Assembly (NCBI GenBank): GCA_963965975.1
Contig: OZ014413.1
Span: 5,280,001 to 5,344,000 of the forward strand
DNA: 64,000 bases
From: Xestospongia bergquistia
Taxonomy: Eukaryota; Porifera; Demospongiae; Haplosclerida; Petrosiidae
Direction of reading: 5' to 3'
The position numbers and the translations under genes are program-made. Below are positions 36,190 through 48,859 of the stretch, piece by piece; position 1 is the first letter of the stretch; each line of letters begins with the position of its first letter. The notes under the pieces were generated by a model, which worked only from the letters and a program-made list of their open reading frames with translations, did not search any database and had not been told where the DNA came from.

Positions 36190-37890
36190 CTCATAAGATG
36201 GTATCCAGCAAAGCAGGAACAAAGATAGGGATCTTCTGTATTAATACAATTCTGATTACACCCATTAATACCAAGAATACATTATCCACATCTTGCAAAT
36301 ATTATAAACATACTATAGAAGAAGTGATAGTGTCAATAATCTAATCATCACAATGATGATTATCAGAGTTAATGATATATCCAGTATTACACAAGTAGTA
36401 GTAACTACCAATTGTATTATGACAAGGATACTCACAACCTCCATTATTGTTGATACACTTATTAATTTTCTATTACAAAATGCAATAATATTACCTTAAT
36501 ACCAAAAAAGACATCATTAACATTCAGTATAAATCCAATTAAGAGTTTCTTAATTTATTGATATGTCTTACATACACAATGAACACTAGATATTAAACAT
36601 TTTCCACAGTATATATGTCATCATAAGATCTTGCACATGACAATGATGATTATTCAGAACCAGAACAATACAATATTCCATACAAATATGGAGGAGGACT
36701 GTTTGAAATTCCAAAATAATTATTATAATAGTATTGAGATTATTCATTTAATGAAGGGTACAAGAGTATAATATCTGACATCACCATTAGAATAATTACT
36801 ATACACAGTTGCATTAGCTAATAAAAAAAAAAATCTTACTTAAATAAGTTCATAAAATATAAAATTAGCAAATTCATGTATGCAAAATGTAGAAGCATTA
36901 TCATATAGACCACAGCTTTGTCCTCCATATGATGTGCTGAACAAACAGTCACAAATGTTACTCCCATTACCAGAGCAACTCAGCTCAAACAGACAAATAG
37001 ACCCACTCATAGTTAAGAAATAAATTATGTTGCTATTGAACCTAAAGTGAAATTTAAATTATAATGTTTACTTCACACCATATGGTGAGTATCCCTGTAT
37101 CACAATTACTTGTTTGATATTGCATTATAATATCAGTTGAAACAAGTTGATCCTTTATAGTCATCTGAAAATTATTGCAGAAGTAAGTACATACAGTGCA
37201 AACTATAAAATAGCATTTACTGAGTTATTGTATGTACTTCTGTGATGTTCCAACATTGTATAGACTCTACTATGAAGTATACAGTTCCATTTCCAACCAA
37301 CTATCAAGCCCTGACTCTGCAGCTCTTCCTCCAAATCCTAAATAACTGGTTTAAATTTGAAGTTTTAACCTCAAGTATATATAAGTAGTAGGAACCTTGC
37401 ATATAGTGAATGGAAAATAATATACCTAAGTAACACAGGGTCAGCCTCATAACTTAAGTTGTCTATAGAAAGCAATCCAATATGTTTGATTGATGTGATC
37501 AAGTCCAATGACTACAATATGACATAAATTGGACAATAGAAAAGTGATACAGGTAGAATTGTTGTGTAATATTTCCTTTTTACCCTCATCACTGAATAGC
37601 AAATGACTCTACCACTTATGTTTGTGATAACTGCATTATGTTTAAGAGTAATGGACACTGTACTTTGGAGCCTTTCATTAGCTTTTATTTGATATGTTGG
37701 AGAAAGCAGTTTATATCCTTTTAGGAATTTCAAATTGAAAGTAGTGATCTATTGAAACTAATACATCAACATGATGTTCCTTTGGAAAGCAATCATTAAA
37801 TATATTCACTTTAAAACTGGAGTCTCCCCATGGAATATATTCTACAGTTCCTCCAATGACTGTTTTACGAAATATGTAGTGTATCTGTAG
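36190..37890 (-). pseudogene. EGF-domain secreted/membrane protein gene, broken
   Basis: Minus strand, in order. 37890-37740 reads VIGGTVEYIPWGDSSFKVN then FNDCFPKEHHVDVLVSIDHY. 37170-37090 reads QYQTSNCDTGILTIW. 36985-36905 reads LSCSGNGSNICDCLFSTSYG, an EGF-like stretch. 36480-36345 reads KCINNNGGCEYPCHNTIGSY then LCNTGYIINS, a calcium-binding EGF domain (C-x-N-x-x-G-G-C pattern). 36270-36225 reads GINGCNQNCINTEDP, the start of a second one. Stops separate the blocks and codons are lost, so it is a relic. EGF_CA arrays bind Ca2+ in extracellular adhesion proteins. Confidence 0.6.
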
Positions 37891-38926
37891 GATATATAAA
37901 TAACAATAACTATAATGTAGTCTACCAACATCAAGTACTTATTATATTACAAACTAGCTAACTTACTAAAGTACATGTTAGTTTGTAGATAATAAGATTA
38001 TAGAAGCTACTGTGTAAGATAACATAAATTTTTAAATGAGGTCTTATGTGTTCAATTTAAAATGTCCATAAATAGTACTATTGTTCAAAGCAACTTCACT
38101 CAACATAAAGCTTGATTACAAACTTCATTTAAACTTGTATAATAAAACATATAACTGACAAACCAAATTGCTCCCAAATATAACCATAATTATTTTCATT
38201 AGTTATGTCTTTTTTTTCTCGATCTGATGAAGTTAACTTAAAGTTACATCCACTTTGTCATCTGGTTTTTCTTGAGTTAATTTGTCATCTAATGGTAACT
38301 CTTGTTAGCTAGCTAGTACCTCCTCAAGTATTTGACATAAATGTGGATCATCACTTTAATCTGATAATGTCACTGTACCATATGATACTATAGAAATAAA
38401 CAGATTATCACACGTAATAAGGATATCTAGTAATTTTTACCTTTCATGGACTTAATTAATTTCCTAATCTTTTCTCTTCTTTCAATAACTTTAAAATTAG
38501 TGATATTTAGTGATATTATCTATTCTTGCATCATCTCAATCTCTTCTTGTCTGCCGATATGGTATCAGTAACTATACAACATAACTCTATATGGTATGTA
38601 CTACTAACAGAAATATGCCTAACCTTTTTCGATGTCTGGTTAAATTGACTATCTCTAAGGTCTTTGCCTTATTCATGTTACAGTCAATCTTTAATTTTGT
38701 TCTCAATAAAGTCTGTCCAATGAAGACTAATTCATTGCTATTATTTGCACACAAAAGCGATTTTAAAAAAAAAAGAATAAAGTTACAATTGACTTAGGAC
38801 TCTAATACACTCAATTCATTCACTGTGTCATAAAATAACGATTAAATTCAGAAAATTTATGAAAGTGCTATAATGAAATAACTGTACTCATGACAACTAG
38901 CAAAAATTTGCCTCATGAACAATTGA

Positions 38927-41656
38927 CCCTTCACTGACGCATGCGCAAACGCACACAGTGACCAAATTATTTCTGTGGTTTGTAGAGGAAAAGAAATGTA
39001 AGGCTGGTGATATGAATGCTTGTGCCTTTGCTCGAAGTAGAGTTAGCGTGTCGTGTTCTACAAAGAGTCAAAAACTTCGTCATGAAACATTGTCCAAGAT
39101 CTTGTCATCGTAAAGGGAACTTGGTAACAAAATTTGCGATCAAGGGCTACCTTTACATTTGTTTGTTTACTGACAGTGTTTGATTGTGTTCTATTCTAGG
39201 GCTACTTTATCATTGAAGGTGAGTTTCATATAGTACTTTTATTTTTATAGAATAAAGAAATGCTTTGTAGCTACCTTTTTCATGTGAATAACTTGTTTTC
39301 AGTGACTATTGTGGAGTAAATAAATTTGGTATTTTATTTCACTGGTATTTCTTGTACTGAAATAGAAAGAAGTGCATTTGTAGAGTAAAATGTGTATAAC
39401 ATAATTTAGTACGTAAATAGCATGAGGATATGATACTATGTGTGTTTGTGTGTAAACTACATAATGCTAATAATTGTGAAATGCTTGGAAACAGTCACTA
39501 TCTGGTATTCCTGTGTGGCATAGGTGTTTTTTGCACAACAGACATTCCCACTGTGTCAAGTTCAATTGTTTTCTCTTCCTGTAGCAATGAGAGCATTTGC
39601 TTCATTTTTGTTGCTTTGATTGGGAAGTACAGAGTTGGCAGAGAGGGACGAATAGCAGAGGAAGGGTGACCTCTACCTTTTCGACCGTTATAATTCCCAA
39701 TTAGCTGTTTTGCCAACTCTGACCTGAAGGTACCCATGCCCTGTTGATGGCACATATCGGTGAAGGATGTAGGCATTTGCCAACGTGAGTTCAATTAAAA
39801 ACCAAAAGATGTATTTGTAGAATTGTGGCTTTTCATTTGTACAAAGTAGTAGTGTCATTAGGGGGAGGTGAATGTTTTTCTTATATCATCCTTTGTTTTC
39901 TGGTTACTGTGCCTTCTTCATTTCTGCAGTTGGTAGACAGAACACTTAATGTTTAGTTGTCATGCCACAATGAGAAACTGCTATTTTCTTTTTCAGTTGT
40001 CTTGTAATCTCCTCTCTCAGGTAGTCCCTTCTTAAGAAAAGGCTTAAATTCATCAGAATAGCCTACTTGATTTGATTGAATGGTGCCACATACATAGGTT
40101 GAGTTCTTTAGAAGGTCATTGAATAGCTGTACACTGGTGAAAAAGTTATCACAATATACTGCATAGTGTTTGCCAACTAGATTCCTGGTTACGTCTTTCA
40201 CAACCTGTTCACCTAACTGTGTTTCCAACTTGCCTCCCACTTTGCCTGGGTTCACCTGAAATTAAGAAACATAGCCATTCGTAGCATCTGCTCTCGTCAA
40301 TACTTTTATCCCTCAATTTGTACGTTTTTTGGGAAGATATTGCTTGAGAAAGGATCTTCCCTTGAAGGTGATCATCAATTGAGCTGGCACTGTCAGGATT
40401 ATATACCTCCAAATACCTATCTGATGTGGTAGTTATCACTAGTCGGATTTTCCAAAGACTATCATAGCTGGGATTTGTTCGCTGAACTAAATTGGACTCA
40501 TTCTGTGTGAAATGGAGAAACTGAGAGATTTCCAACAATTGTCTCCGAGATATCCTCTCTGCTACTGGGGAGTAATAGTAAGTTGGAACTAATTTCCAGT
40601 AATCGTAAGGCATGGTAATTTATTGATTCCCATTAGAATCATGAATCCAAAATTGAATTTCAAGCGGTGTTACTTGGTCAAATCTCTCATAGGCATCAGT
40701 TGATAGCACTTCTCAAGCGTTTACATTAGTTTGCTCAGCAATCATATTGATTAGAGCAGGAGTGAAAAGTAAATGGAAGATACCAAGTAGAGTATGAGAG
40801 AGGGGAACTGTAGGTTCACAAGGAACAGTACAGGGAAGGACAGTAGTAGGGATGTCAGTAGTAAGGCCAGTTTTAGTTGACTCAAAGTCAAAGGATTCAC
40901 CTGACTCAAATTCAAATGGTTCATCGATTTCCATAGCATCACAACTATAGAATTAGAAAAGACAAGCATCAAAGAATTATTTGGAGTGTTGGTATAACAA
41001 CAAAAGCAGTAGATGTGGTTATAATAATTCTTTCTTTTGATCATACTTTTCCAGATTTTCTTTGGTGTTCATTCTGTGTAAAAGAAAATGGAATGAAAAA
41101 GTGCTTTCTTAGTGTTTAGTTTGTTTTTGTAGTTATAATGCAATATTGTTACTGCATACACATTATATTATATACAATAATAATTATTATATATTATACT
41201 AAATAACAACAATTATTTTTTTACCTTTCGTATTCAATCTCTTCTTCCTCTTCCACGTCAAAATCATTGTCACTATTTTCACATATAACCTCACCACCAA
41301 TTTTTCATTCATTTTTAATCATTTTGACTATATCTTCTGGTCTGTAACTCACGGCTAATTACAGCTAAGAACTAAATTTATGGCTGAGTCTGGCAGATGC
41401 TTGATGAAATTATTTGCGTATAAATATCGCGCTCTATTATGACGACGTCTTATTGCAATTCTTACTAAAACTATTGTCATTTTGTTGATAAATCTTTCTT
41501 TTTCCGTTCTATAGATATTAACGAGCATTTTGGACTGTGTAATTCGAGATTGCATTGCTTGTTCAGCGCTTGGTATTAAAGTTGCAAATTTGCAACCTCG
41601 GTCATTTCGTGCATGTTCCAAAAAGTTGCAAATCTTCAACCTTGGTCGGTAAAGGG
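38927..41656 (-). mobile_element. piggyBac element, 2730 bp
   Basis: Ends are CCCTTCACTGACG (38927) and, reverse-complemented, CCCTTTACCGACC (41656). Flanks are TTGA (38923-38926) and ATAA (41657-41660), each one change from the TTAA target that stands uninterrupted in copy A at 6465-6468. Sub-terminal direct repeats of 'gttg(a/c)a(a/g)atttgcaac' lie near the 3' end (41580-41640). It encodes a broken transposase on the minus strand. Confidence 0.9.
39480..41300 (-). pseudogene. piggyBac transposase, broken (DDE_Tnp_1_7)
   Basis: Cut-and-paste transposase of the piggyBac/PGBD family. An acidic first exon (GEVICENSDNDFDVEEEEEI, about 41300-41225, before gtaaaa) is followed by the main frame: MEIDEPFEFESGES (40934), LFTPALINMIAEQTN, then an in-frame TGA and a TAA near 40710-40620, MPYDYWKLVPTYYYSPV, a frameshift at about 40370, KGRSFLKQYLPKKRTN, a stop, RADATNGYVS, a stop, and FQVNPGKVGGKL through YCDNFFTSVQLFNDLLKN. 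Near the end LAKQLIGNYNGRKGRG leads, after another shift, to a zinc-finger-like WECLLCKKHLCHTGIP (about 39540). Several nonsense and frameshift changes make it inactive. Confidence 0.9.
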
Positions 41657-42783
41657 ATAATTGTTAACGCTCACCAATGAATACCCACCATATGATGTAT
41701 CCTAATATATACTAAATACACTTTCTATTTTTTGACCGCACAGGCTAACTTATCTGATAGTAATACTGCATTAGAAGTTTCTAAATAATTATGTAAGGAT
41801 TATGTGTACATGACATCTTAGTTAAAGATATTTTTTGACCTCACAAGTTTACTCTTATGATGTAACTCCACTTTGGATGAAAAAATCTTCATTTCGAGAA
41901 CTCTCACCTCATCCACCAGATCTGTAACTCCTACATATACTAACACAAATTACTGAGTAGTACAGTACTTATGTCCTACCTCATTGCTGCTATGTTAATC
42001 CCATATAGTGTGGGAAGTAGTTAGTTAGGTTGTTAGTTTGTGTGAAGTAGTTAGTTAGTTTGTTCATTGCTATGTTGTTAATATGTGAAGATTTTTCTAT
42101 TTTCCTTAATAGAATATTCTCTGCATTTTTTGGATCATAACAGTTCACAATAATGGAGTTGTCTTCAATGGTGTGTTTAACTAACACTCTCTTTGCCATC
42201 TTTTCAAATCTCCTATACAATAGTTATTCTGTCTGTGCCCCATTCTATGACAAATTTAATTGTTTTACATCGAGAAGCAGAGACAGAGATCATAAAATTC
42301 TGCCTTTCGAAAGCACTAAGTTAGATTTCTTCATAGTTTGTATTAAAATTTAATTCATATCTTACACTGTTAGTACAAAAGCATTAGATGAACATCAAAA
42401 AAGGTGTTCTCACAAGTGGGCAAAATAAACGCCTTAAAATGTAACAAGAGAGACACTGTCAAAGTGATACCGAAACACTCTAGTTTGTTTGAGAGAAATA
42501 ATATAACTTAATATTTATTAACACAATGTATAATAATAATACATGCGCTATGTCAAACACAAAGTAGCTTGCCAGTAAACAGCCAAGACATTCACCGAAA
42601 CAACTTGTGGTTACTAGACATGTCCTTTTCTACACCTACAATGAACTCTTTTTAGATGCACCATTAATAATGACTAATGTAAGGCTCAAGCCTTCTTGCT
42701 CGGCAAAGTAATATCTATAGTATTCTGTAGAGAGAAGGAGAGTTCACATTAATGTTTTGAAATAAATTGTATGTTAACTTACA

Positions 42784-43089
42784 TCAGCAGTAATTATGAT
42801 GCTTTTCTTATCTTTCTGAGATCTTGCATACAACTTTTTTTCAAGCAAACACACACACTGAATTCCATGATCGTCTGAGAAAGTATAAGTAGGCTGAGTA
42901 GTAAAATAGCTACGTAGAAATAGCTAACTATATATTCAACCTGTCAAGTCTTCTGTAAGAAAATTGAAAACGTTTCTTTCTCTAATAACCTTAATACCTT
43001 TACTTGTCACTTTTTCCAGTCAGCTTTAAACTCTCCCAAAGTATGATTATATTTAGTCACTCCTATAAACTCTTGCCATAACTAAATGA
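42784..43089 (-). CDS. Two exon-like pieces upstream of copy D, unidentified
   Basis: 43089-42941, after a catttag acceptor, reads LWQEFIGVTKYNHTLGEFKA, then WKK and a stop; a one-base shift continues it as VTSKGIKVIRERNVFNFLTE. 42880-42786, after ctttctcag, reads DHGIQCVCLLEKKLYARSQK then DKKSIIITAD before gtaagt. Good splice sites and codon sense argue that this is the 5' part of the copy D gene, with one frameshift. Domain not recognised. Confidence 0.35.
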
Positions 43090-43610
43090 GACACACAGCA
43101 TAAGTATATCATAATTTAATTCAAAGTACATACAGTAATAGTCACATTGAGTTTGTGTGTGTATGACAGTATAATAATCAACTTCAGTCTATGAATGGAA
43201 TGAATTTGAGTATTACCTTTGGTATATGGTTGTAAAAATGTGGATTTAAGTTAGTCGTAAGTGTACTTGAGAATCTATACATTTAGATAAAGAAGAATCA
43301 ATAACAATCATCACAAGTACTTTAACATATTCCACTGCTACTTTTAAACTCTAAATCATCCTTTAGTCATGTCTGAGTGCATTTGATATTAAAGAAGGGT
43401 ATGTTACAAATAACGGTCTTTCATTAGCATTAATATTATACTCTAACATAGGCAATCAGTTTTAATTTCATACAAAAATGACAAAACTGGCTACTGGTAT
43501 TTACATGTCCTCTAGTGATGGTAAAGCTATTGTAATTGTTCTTGTTATCACATTGTGTTTTCTTCATAGATATGTGCATATATCAAGCTTAATTGCCATC
43601 TTATGGAGCA

Positions 43611-43760
43611 AAATCTGAAAAGTCAAACAAAATCTGACCATTTGGCAACACTGCTTGGCTAACCAGTACTTGCATGTCTGTCCCTCGTGGTACACTGATA
43701 TTGACACTGAAATAGTCGACACTTGAAATTCCATAGAATAAGCATCTCACCTTTCACATC
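43611..43760 (-). repeat. Dispersed decayed coding repeat, copy 2
   Basis: The better preserved partner of 1277-1405. The minus strand is open for about 49 codons with VRCLFYGISSVDYFSVNISV and LPNGQILFDFSDFAP. Unrecognised protein; likely a mobile-element remnant. Confidence 0.45.
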
Positions 43761-44747
43761 ATTCAGAGTATATTGCCTCATTTGACGTGTATGCTCTCCT
43801 TAAATTAATATAGAAAAATGGAAGAACACTAAAAGAAGTTTGTATGTGTTGTTTTGTATGTGATGTGCCAGTGTATATAATAATCATCTAGTTGTATTAT
43901 CTTGCATTATTTAAATGAGCAAAACATTTCTTTTGCACTGTCCTTCACTTCTGACTCAAGTAGCAAAAAACATTACAAGGTTTAAAAATAACTCATAGCT
44001 ACAGTTCTATTAATGTCATTAATGCGCTGGCATTCCTAGCAAAGGCTGCAGGTTCTTTTCTACATCTGTCCTCCAGTGTAAATGATCTGAAATCAGAGCC
44101 AACTTCATTTGTGTTTACAATTTGCTCCCTTAACAAACAATTGATTAAATTTCCTGTTTTGCAGTACCTTTACATTGAGAAATCTCCCACTTCTTTTCCA
44201 CTATATTAGACTTTGTTAAGATTCCATGACTAATAGCAAACATTTCCTTGCACGATTGTCTTATGTTTTATGATGTGGTTGAGATCATTCGACGTCTTGT
44301 GTAACAGTAATACAGATGTACAACCTTTGTGTCCTTTTTACTTGATATGATTAAGCAGTTCATCTTTGTCACAATTAATGTGTACTCAAAGAATTGTGTA
44401 ATATTATTTGGCTATCCTACATTATCCTTTTTATTTGTTTCTACAGTAAAGCCTCAATTAGAAACCACCATTTCAGCCATGAATAAAATAATTATATTGC
44501 AAATGTTCACTTTAAATAAAATATTGTTATTTTAACAAAAGAACCACAATGACATATATTGTGTTATAATGACAAATGAGTATGTTGTAAAGCATGCTGT
44601 TATTGTAAAGTCATACTGGTTGCAATAATATTTATGTTTGCTGGATTCTTTATTGCCATGGTTACATTAATGACTTTACATATTTATGCAATCTAAATTT
44701 CATTGTTGTAGTTAGTATATGTTTAGTTTTAACATTTCCATATTTAT

Positions 44748-45300
44748 TTGGATATGGTATATTTGAAGCTAAAATGTTTCCAATTTGGTACAGATCAACT
44801 TCAGTTTAAAGAGTTTTGTTTATCACTTTTATACATGAATTATACTTTAGTAGTCTTTATCTTGTTAATGGCATCAAGTATAACAGCTATTGTTTATAAT
44901 AATACCATTTACTTTACCTTCACTTGTCTTTTTGGTTATGGTGTGGTTATTGTCTCATTGCAGTCTTGTCCTTTTGTTGTTTCAAACATCACTTGGTTAT
45001 TGAGCCATTTCAACACAATAATCCTATCAAGAGTAAAGAGGTATCCTTTAATTCACAAACAACTAGAGAGACGTAGTGCCTTTACGTATAGAGTTTTTTC
45101 TCCATCCATACTTGATCTAGCTATGTAAAGAGAGATATGGAGGAACATTTACTACTGTACAGTAGAGGATGTCAGAAGCTTTTTATACATACTTAGTATT
45201 GTTATAGGGACCTTTGGATATGGGATCCTTGATATAATAAGAACAAAATTTCTGATCTATGCTTCAATTTTATTCAAAGATATGATCCAAAACGTTTGAT
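44748..45300 (+). pseudogene. POT/SLC15-like transporter fragment with compensating frameshifts
   Basis: The plus-strand frame 44748-45128 has three hydrophobic stretches (LVVFILLMASSITAIVY, FTCLFGYGVVIVSLQ and FVVSNITWLLSHFNTIIL), then HKQLERRSAFTYRVFSPSIL. A +1 shift gives KERYGGTFTT and a second shift restores VEDVRSFLYILSIVIGTFGY. The order RSAFTY, S-x-L-D, RYGGxFTT, VEDV, hydrophobic helix is one I associate with proton-coupled oligopeptide transporter-like proteins of sponges and cnidarians. Two frameshifts and a stop at 45297 mark it as a relic. Family assignment is from memory and tentative. Confidence 0.45.
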
Positions 45301-45399
45301 AAAAAATTGAATACTGACATATCCTCTAGGATTTTCACATCTTTTTATTGTATTTGCAGTTCCTTTCTATCAATTTATAATAGTTCCTTTCTTCTCTCA

Positions 45400-46064
45400 G
45401 TGCATTCCTAGTGTTTTGCAAAGTTGAGTCTATAGTATCTGTTAGTTATTTCATGACTAAAGATATCAGAAATCCTTTAATTATTTATGATATGTGATTG
45501 AATTTTGCTAATAACATAACTGTTGAAAAGTCTCAGACAGAGGGGTAATAGATGTGAAAGGACATTTCAGACTTTATGTTTGTCTGGATAATCAATACTA
45601 AAAATCAATAAACAAAACCAAGCAATATATACAATAGAACAACCAATCAAAATACATTTAAGAAGTCTATAGCAACATCCAATGAGACAGCTTGAATAAA
45701 GTCTCTGAAAGGTCACAATTGACTGAAGTGACCAAGATTATTTTGATCTTCTAACTGGAGATCTCATCAGCAGACATGAGAAAGTCCTAGATCATTATTT
45801 GTTCTTCAGTAATCTAGTGGGATTAAAGCGTCTGTGGCCATTGACTCTAGTAGAGTGTGGAATAAAATGGAAAATAGTGTACTATATGATATTATATGAT
45901 ATAGAAAGGTAGTATATATAGAAAGGTAGTATGAATATATCTGACTGAAGTCCATTTTCGAAGGTTATGTTGTTAACGTGCTGTCATGGTTAATTTTAAC
46001 AGTGTATATATCATTGGAGTGATAATATGTACATGGTATAGGTTCCACAATCTATATATATATA

Positions 46065-46128
<64 letters not shown>

Positions 46129-47640
46129 GCATATACATATATATATATATATATATTTGTATATGCATGTTATAGGACTGACAATATGTACATGGTATTG
46201 GTTTCAATGTCGCATATTATAGGACATAATGTATATGGTATAGGGTTTACTATATATATAAATTTGACTGACAGTATGTAATCAAAGCATTTGTATTGTA
46301 CATGTTAAATGGTATAATGGTGTTAATATTCATTATAGGTCATAGTGAAGGTGTTTGTACATGTTATAGGATATAATAAGGAGTTTGTATGTGCTATAGG
46401 ATGTACATGTTGATTATAAGATATGTAAGACTTGCCAATAAGTATAATGGAGAGGTTTTGTATATATACAGATTATCATAGATAGGATTACAATAAATGA
46501 AGGCACACATGAAGATATGAACCACAGCAATTATAGCAAGTGGATACACCACACTGTGATGATGGTATTGTCTACATGTGAATACAAAAGACCAAAGGAT
46601 AGACATGTACAAGGAGTCATGTTTCTTTATTAAAAGTCATCATTAACTATCGAGTGATGCTTAGAAATGAATGATTTCCAAATATTTTCTATATGTTTGA
46701 GGCTTAATCTAACAAATTAAAGGCCACCTTAATATTGGCTTCGTAAGTCAAAGATCACAAAAATACATATGATGTGATCCACTATATGAAATGTTACAAT
46801 GTGGAAGTTACCAAATGTATACCACTTTATAGCACTAATAAGATACTAGTCATAACAAGAGCATGTTCTAACACTACCCAATTGGCCCCACAGAGTTCAC
46901 ATACATGATATTGCATTGAGGCTTTGCATTATAGTAATTCTCTCTTCATTAGCTAGACAGTTGATTTGAGCAATAGGTTTACATATTAACAAAAGCTAGT
47001 CAGCCATCATACAAAATTAGTGTAGACAAATATTACAAATCACATTTTTATTCTATGGCATGCACAGTGTAGTAGGGTAGTCCTATAATTGGTTTGGATC
47101 GTATGCTACCTCAACCACTGACAAGCATGACAACCAATGAGTTTTGTAACCTTAACTCCAAGTGCTTTGATCTTAGGTGTGACTGATCATGATTAAAAAA
47201 ATTGAAGCTTTTTGGTAGCTTGCTTCATTGTCCATTATGTTATAACTGTAGTCTCCACAGACTTTGCTACTAATTCTCAATTCACTGTGAAGTCAATATC
47301 TTACAAAACAATTATATAGGACCATTTAAAATTTAAACCTGGTATTCATTAAGACTTTGAAGTAATTTGTTTTGTAAATTGTCTCCATCTTATACATGTG
47401 TTTATGTTATATAGAATTATAGGTGCTTAAAGATACACTAAAAACAAGTGGAAAGAATTTGTAGTATTGAATTTCAGCAAGATGGTTGTCAACATATAAG
47501 ACACTATTTATTGTATTATTATTATAAAATATGTGTACTTCTTACAAATGCAACAACTATACTAGGTCAAAGTCTTTTGTCAAAAGAAAGCTAAAAGTTA
47601 GGTGAACAGATCAGCACTTCCATATCATATGTAGATGTAT
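45400..47640. other. Long stretch with no gene recognised
   Basis: Contains the (TA)n tract at 46046-46160 flanked by imperfect 'tatgtacatggtatagg' repeats (46025-46420). The open frame over the TA run is simply the microsatellite. No exon or transposon protein recognised. Confidence 0.4.
46046..46160. repeat. (TA)n microsatellite
   Basis: More than 50 TA units with short interruptions. On both sides, 'gta catggtat(t/a)gg'-type words recur every 35-60 bases, a decayed minisatellite. Confidence 0.9.
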
Positions 47641-47654
47641 ACTGTAAGTCTGAC

Positions 47655-47880
47655 CTAAATATGCTTTCTCTCTCTTACTGCTGTAAAAATACATTGAATA
47701 GTAGCTTTTGTACTGTTACCTTGTATGGTAAGTGAGTAGTTGGTATTTATGGTATGCAAACTCCCATTACCACTAATATTGAAGACAGTATCCAGGAGGA
47801 GAAGAGTAGTGTCATCAGTGTAATTATAGTAATGACACAAATATATCTGGAGGAGATGACCTTGTGAAGTAATATTGATT
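47655..47880 (-). pseudogene. Beta-helix/multi-TM family relic, N-terminal part
   Basis: The minus strand reads CHYYNYTDDTTLLLLDTVFN and NGSLHTINTNYSLTIQGNST, almost identical to residues 35-85 of the intact protein at 49935-53747, then frame is lost. Upstream DNA (47920-48420) also matches DNA upstream of the intact gene (54080-55150), so this is the 5' end of a duplicated gene whose 3' part is missing. Confidence 0.75.
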
Positions 47881-47919
47881 TCCTTATTACATTTACTTCA
47901 TATCAGTAGTAAATATAAT

Positions 47920-48420
47920 AAGGTAATCAATAAAGTATCTGGTTACAATTGAGCTATTATTAAGATAATAATGATAAAAATGTAGCTAGCATTAAATTAC
48001 AAGTTACTATAACCCAATAAAATTATATAACAAATATTTGTTGTCCAGTAATTAACACTATATGATAGAACACAACTATGTAAAGACAAAAACATCAGTA
48101 TATATGCAAATGTGATATCTAATATTCCTAACTGATGTCTACTCTGATTAAGTTGCAATTAGGAGACTTTCAGTGTAAGTGCCTTAGTTAATCATGATGT
48201 AACCATGACATTTGACCTGCTTTAGTGCTATTTCCCTTTATACATATTAACAACATATGTACATAAGAGTTTGTAAAAGATGTTAAACAGTAAACCAATG
48301 TTTGTTATTGTTCATAATGAACACAAGTATTATCCTTTTACGTATCACTGTAACTACTAACATATATCACTTTATGTTGTATCAGTGAACACAAAAGAAA
48401 CTTGTAACTGAAACCTTCTA
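47920..48420. repeat. Duplicated 5' flank (pairs with 54080-55150)
   Basis: 'tctg(g/a)ttacaattgagct', 'ccagtaa(t/c)taacactata', 'tgatagaacac', 'gatgttaaacagta' and 'aacacaa...tatgttg' occur in the same order upstream of the N-terminal relic and of the intact gene. The second copy carries a 570-bp insert. Shared flank means promoter DNA was copied with the gene, which argues against retroposition as the source of this relic. Confidence 0.75.
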
Positions 48421-48766
48421 TTTATTTGCTATCACTTGTATAGGGCTCCATTTCTGTCAAAATTAAAAAAAATATCTATTAAATAAGTTATTATTTGGTG
48501 AAAAACTCTCCATCTACTTTTATTTATTAAAAATTCGCTATTTAATTCATCATTATATTATTTAATGAATCAAACATTATTTAGTGAATCACAATTTAGT
48601 CAACAAATAATAAGCATTTCAAAGTAAATCATAAACTGTTAATTATACCATTGAAAGGATTCAATTTAGATGCAAATGGCACCCATATCTTAGAAGTATC
48701 TGAATTCATAACTCCAAGACGATGATATGTCACAGCCTTCATAATATACATAATATATATATATAT

Positions 48767-48767
<1 letters not shown>

Positions 48768-48822
<55 letters not shown>
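48768..48822. repeat. (GATA)n microsatellite
   Basis: About 13 GATA units after a short TA run, inside a beta-helix family relic region. Confidence 0.9.
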
Positions 48823-48859
48823 AAATCAGTATGATTTGTCTAACATTAAACCAGTACTT

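Larger units (their letters stand above)
37970..42360 (-). pseudogene. Coiled-coil gene family segment, copy D, split by piggyBac
   Basis: 37970-38922 aligns with 5340-6464 and 41661-42360 aligns with 6469-7140. The 2.73 kb between is the piggyBac insert. Exon-like minus-strand pieces: 42220-42070 (MAKRVLVKHTIEDNSIIVNC then YDPKNAENILLRKIE), 38720-38630 (relic of the EKMxKAKTLEIEKL coil) and 38460-38440. The first piece is better kept here than in copy A. Function unknown. Confidence 0.5.

Noticed and set aside
45986..46222. 78-codon open frame of alternating Ile and Tyr
   Set aside because: It is a translation of the (TA)n microsatellite.
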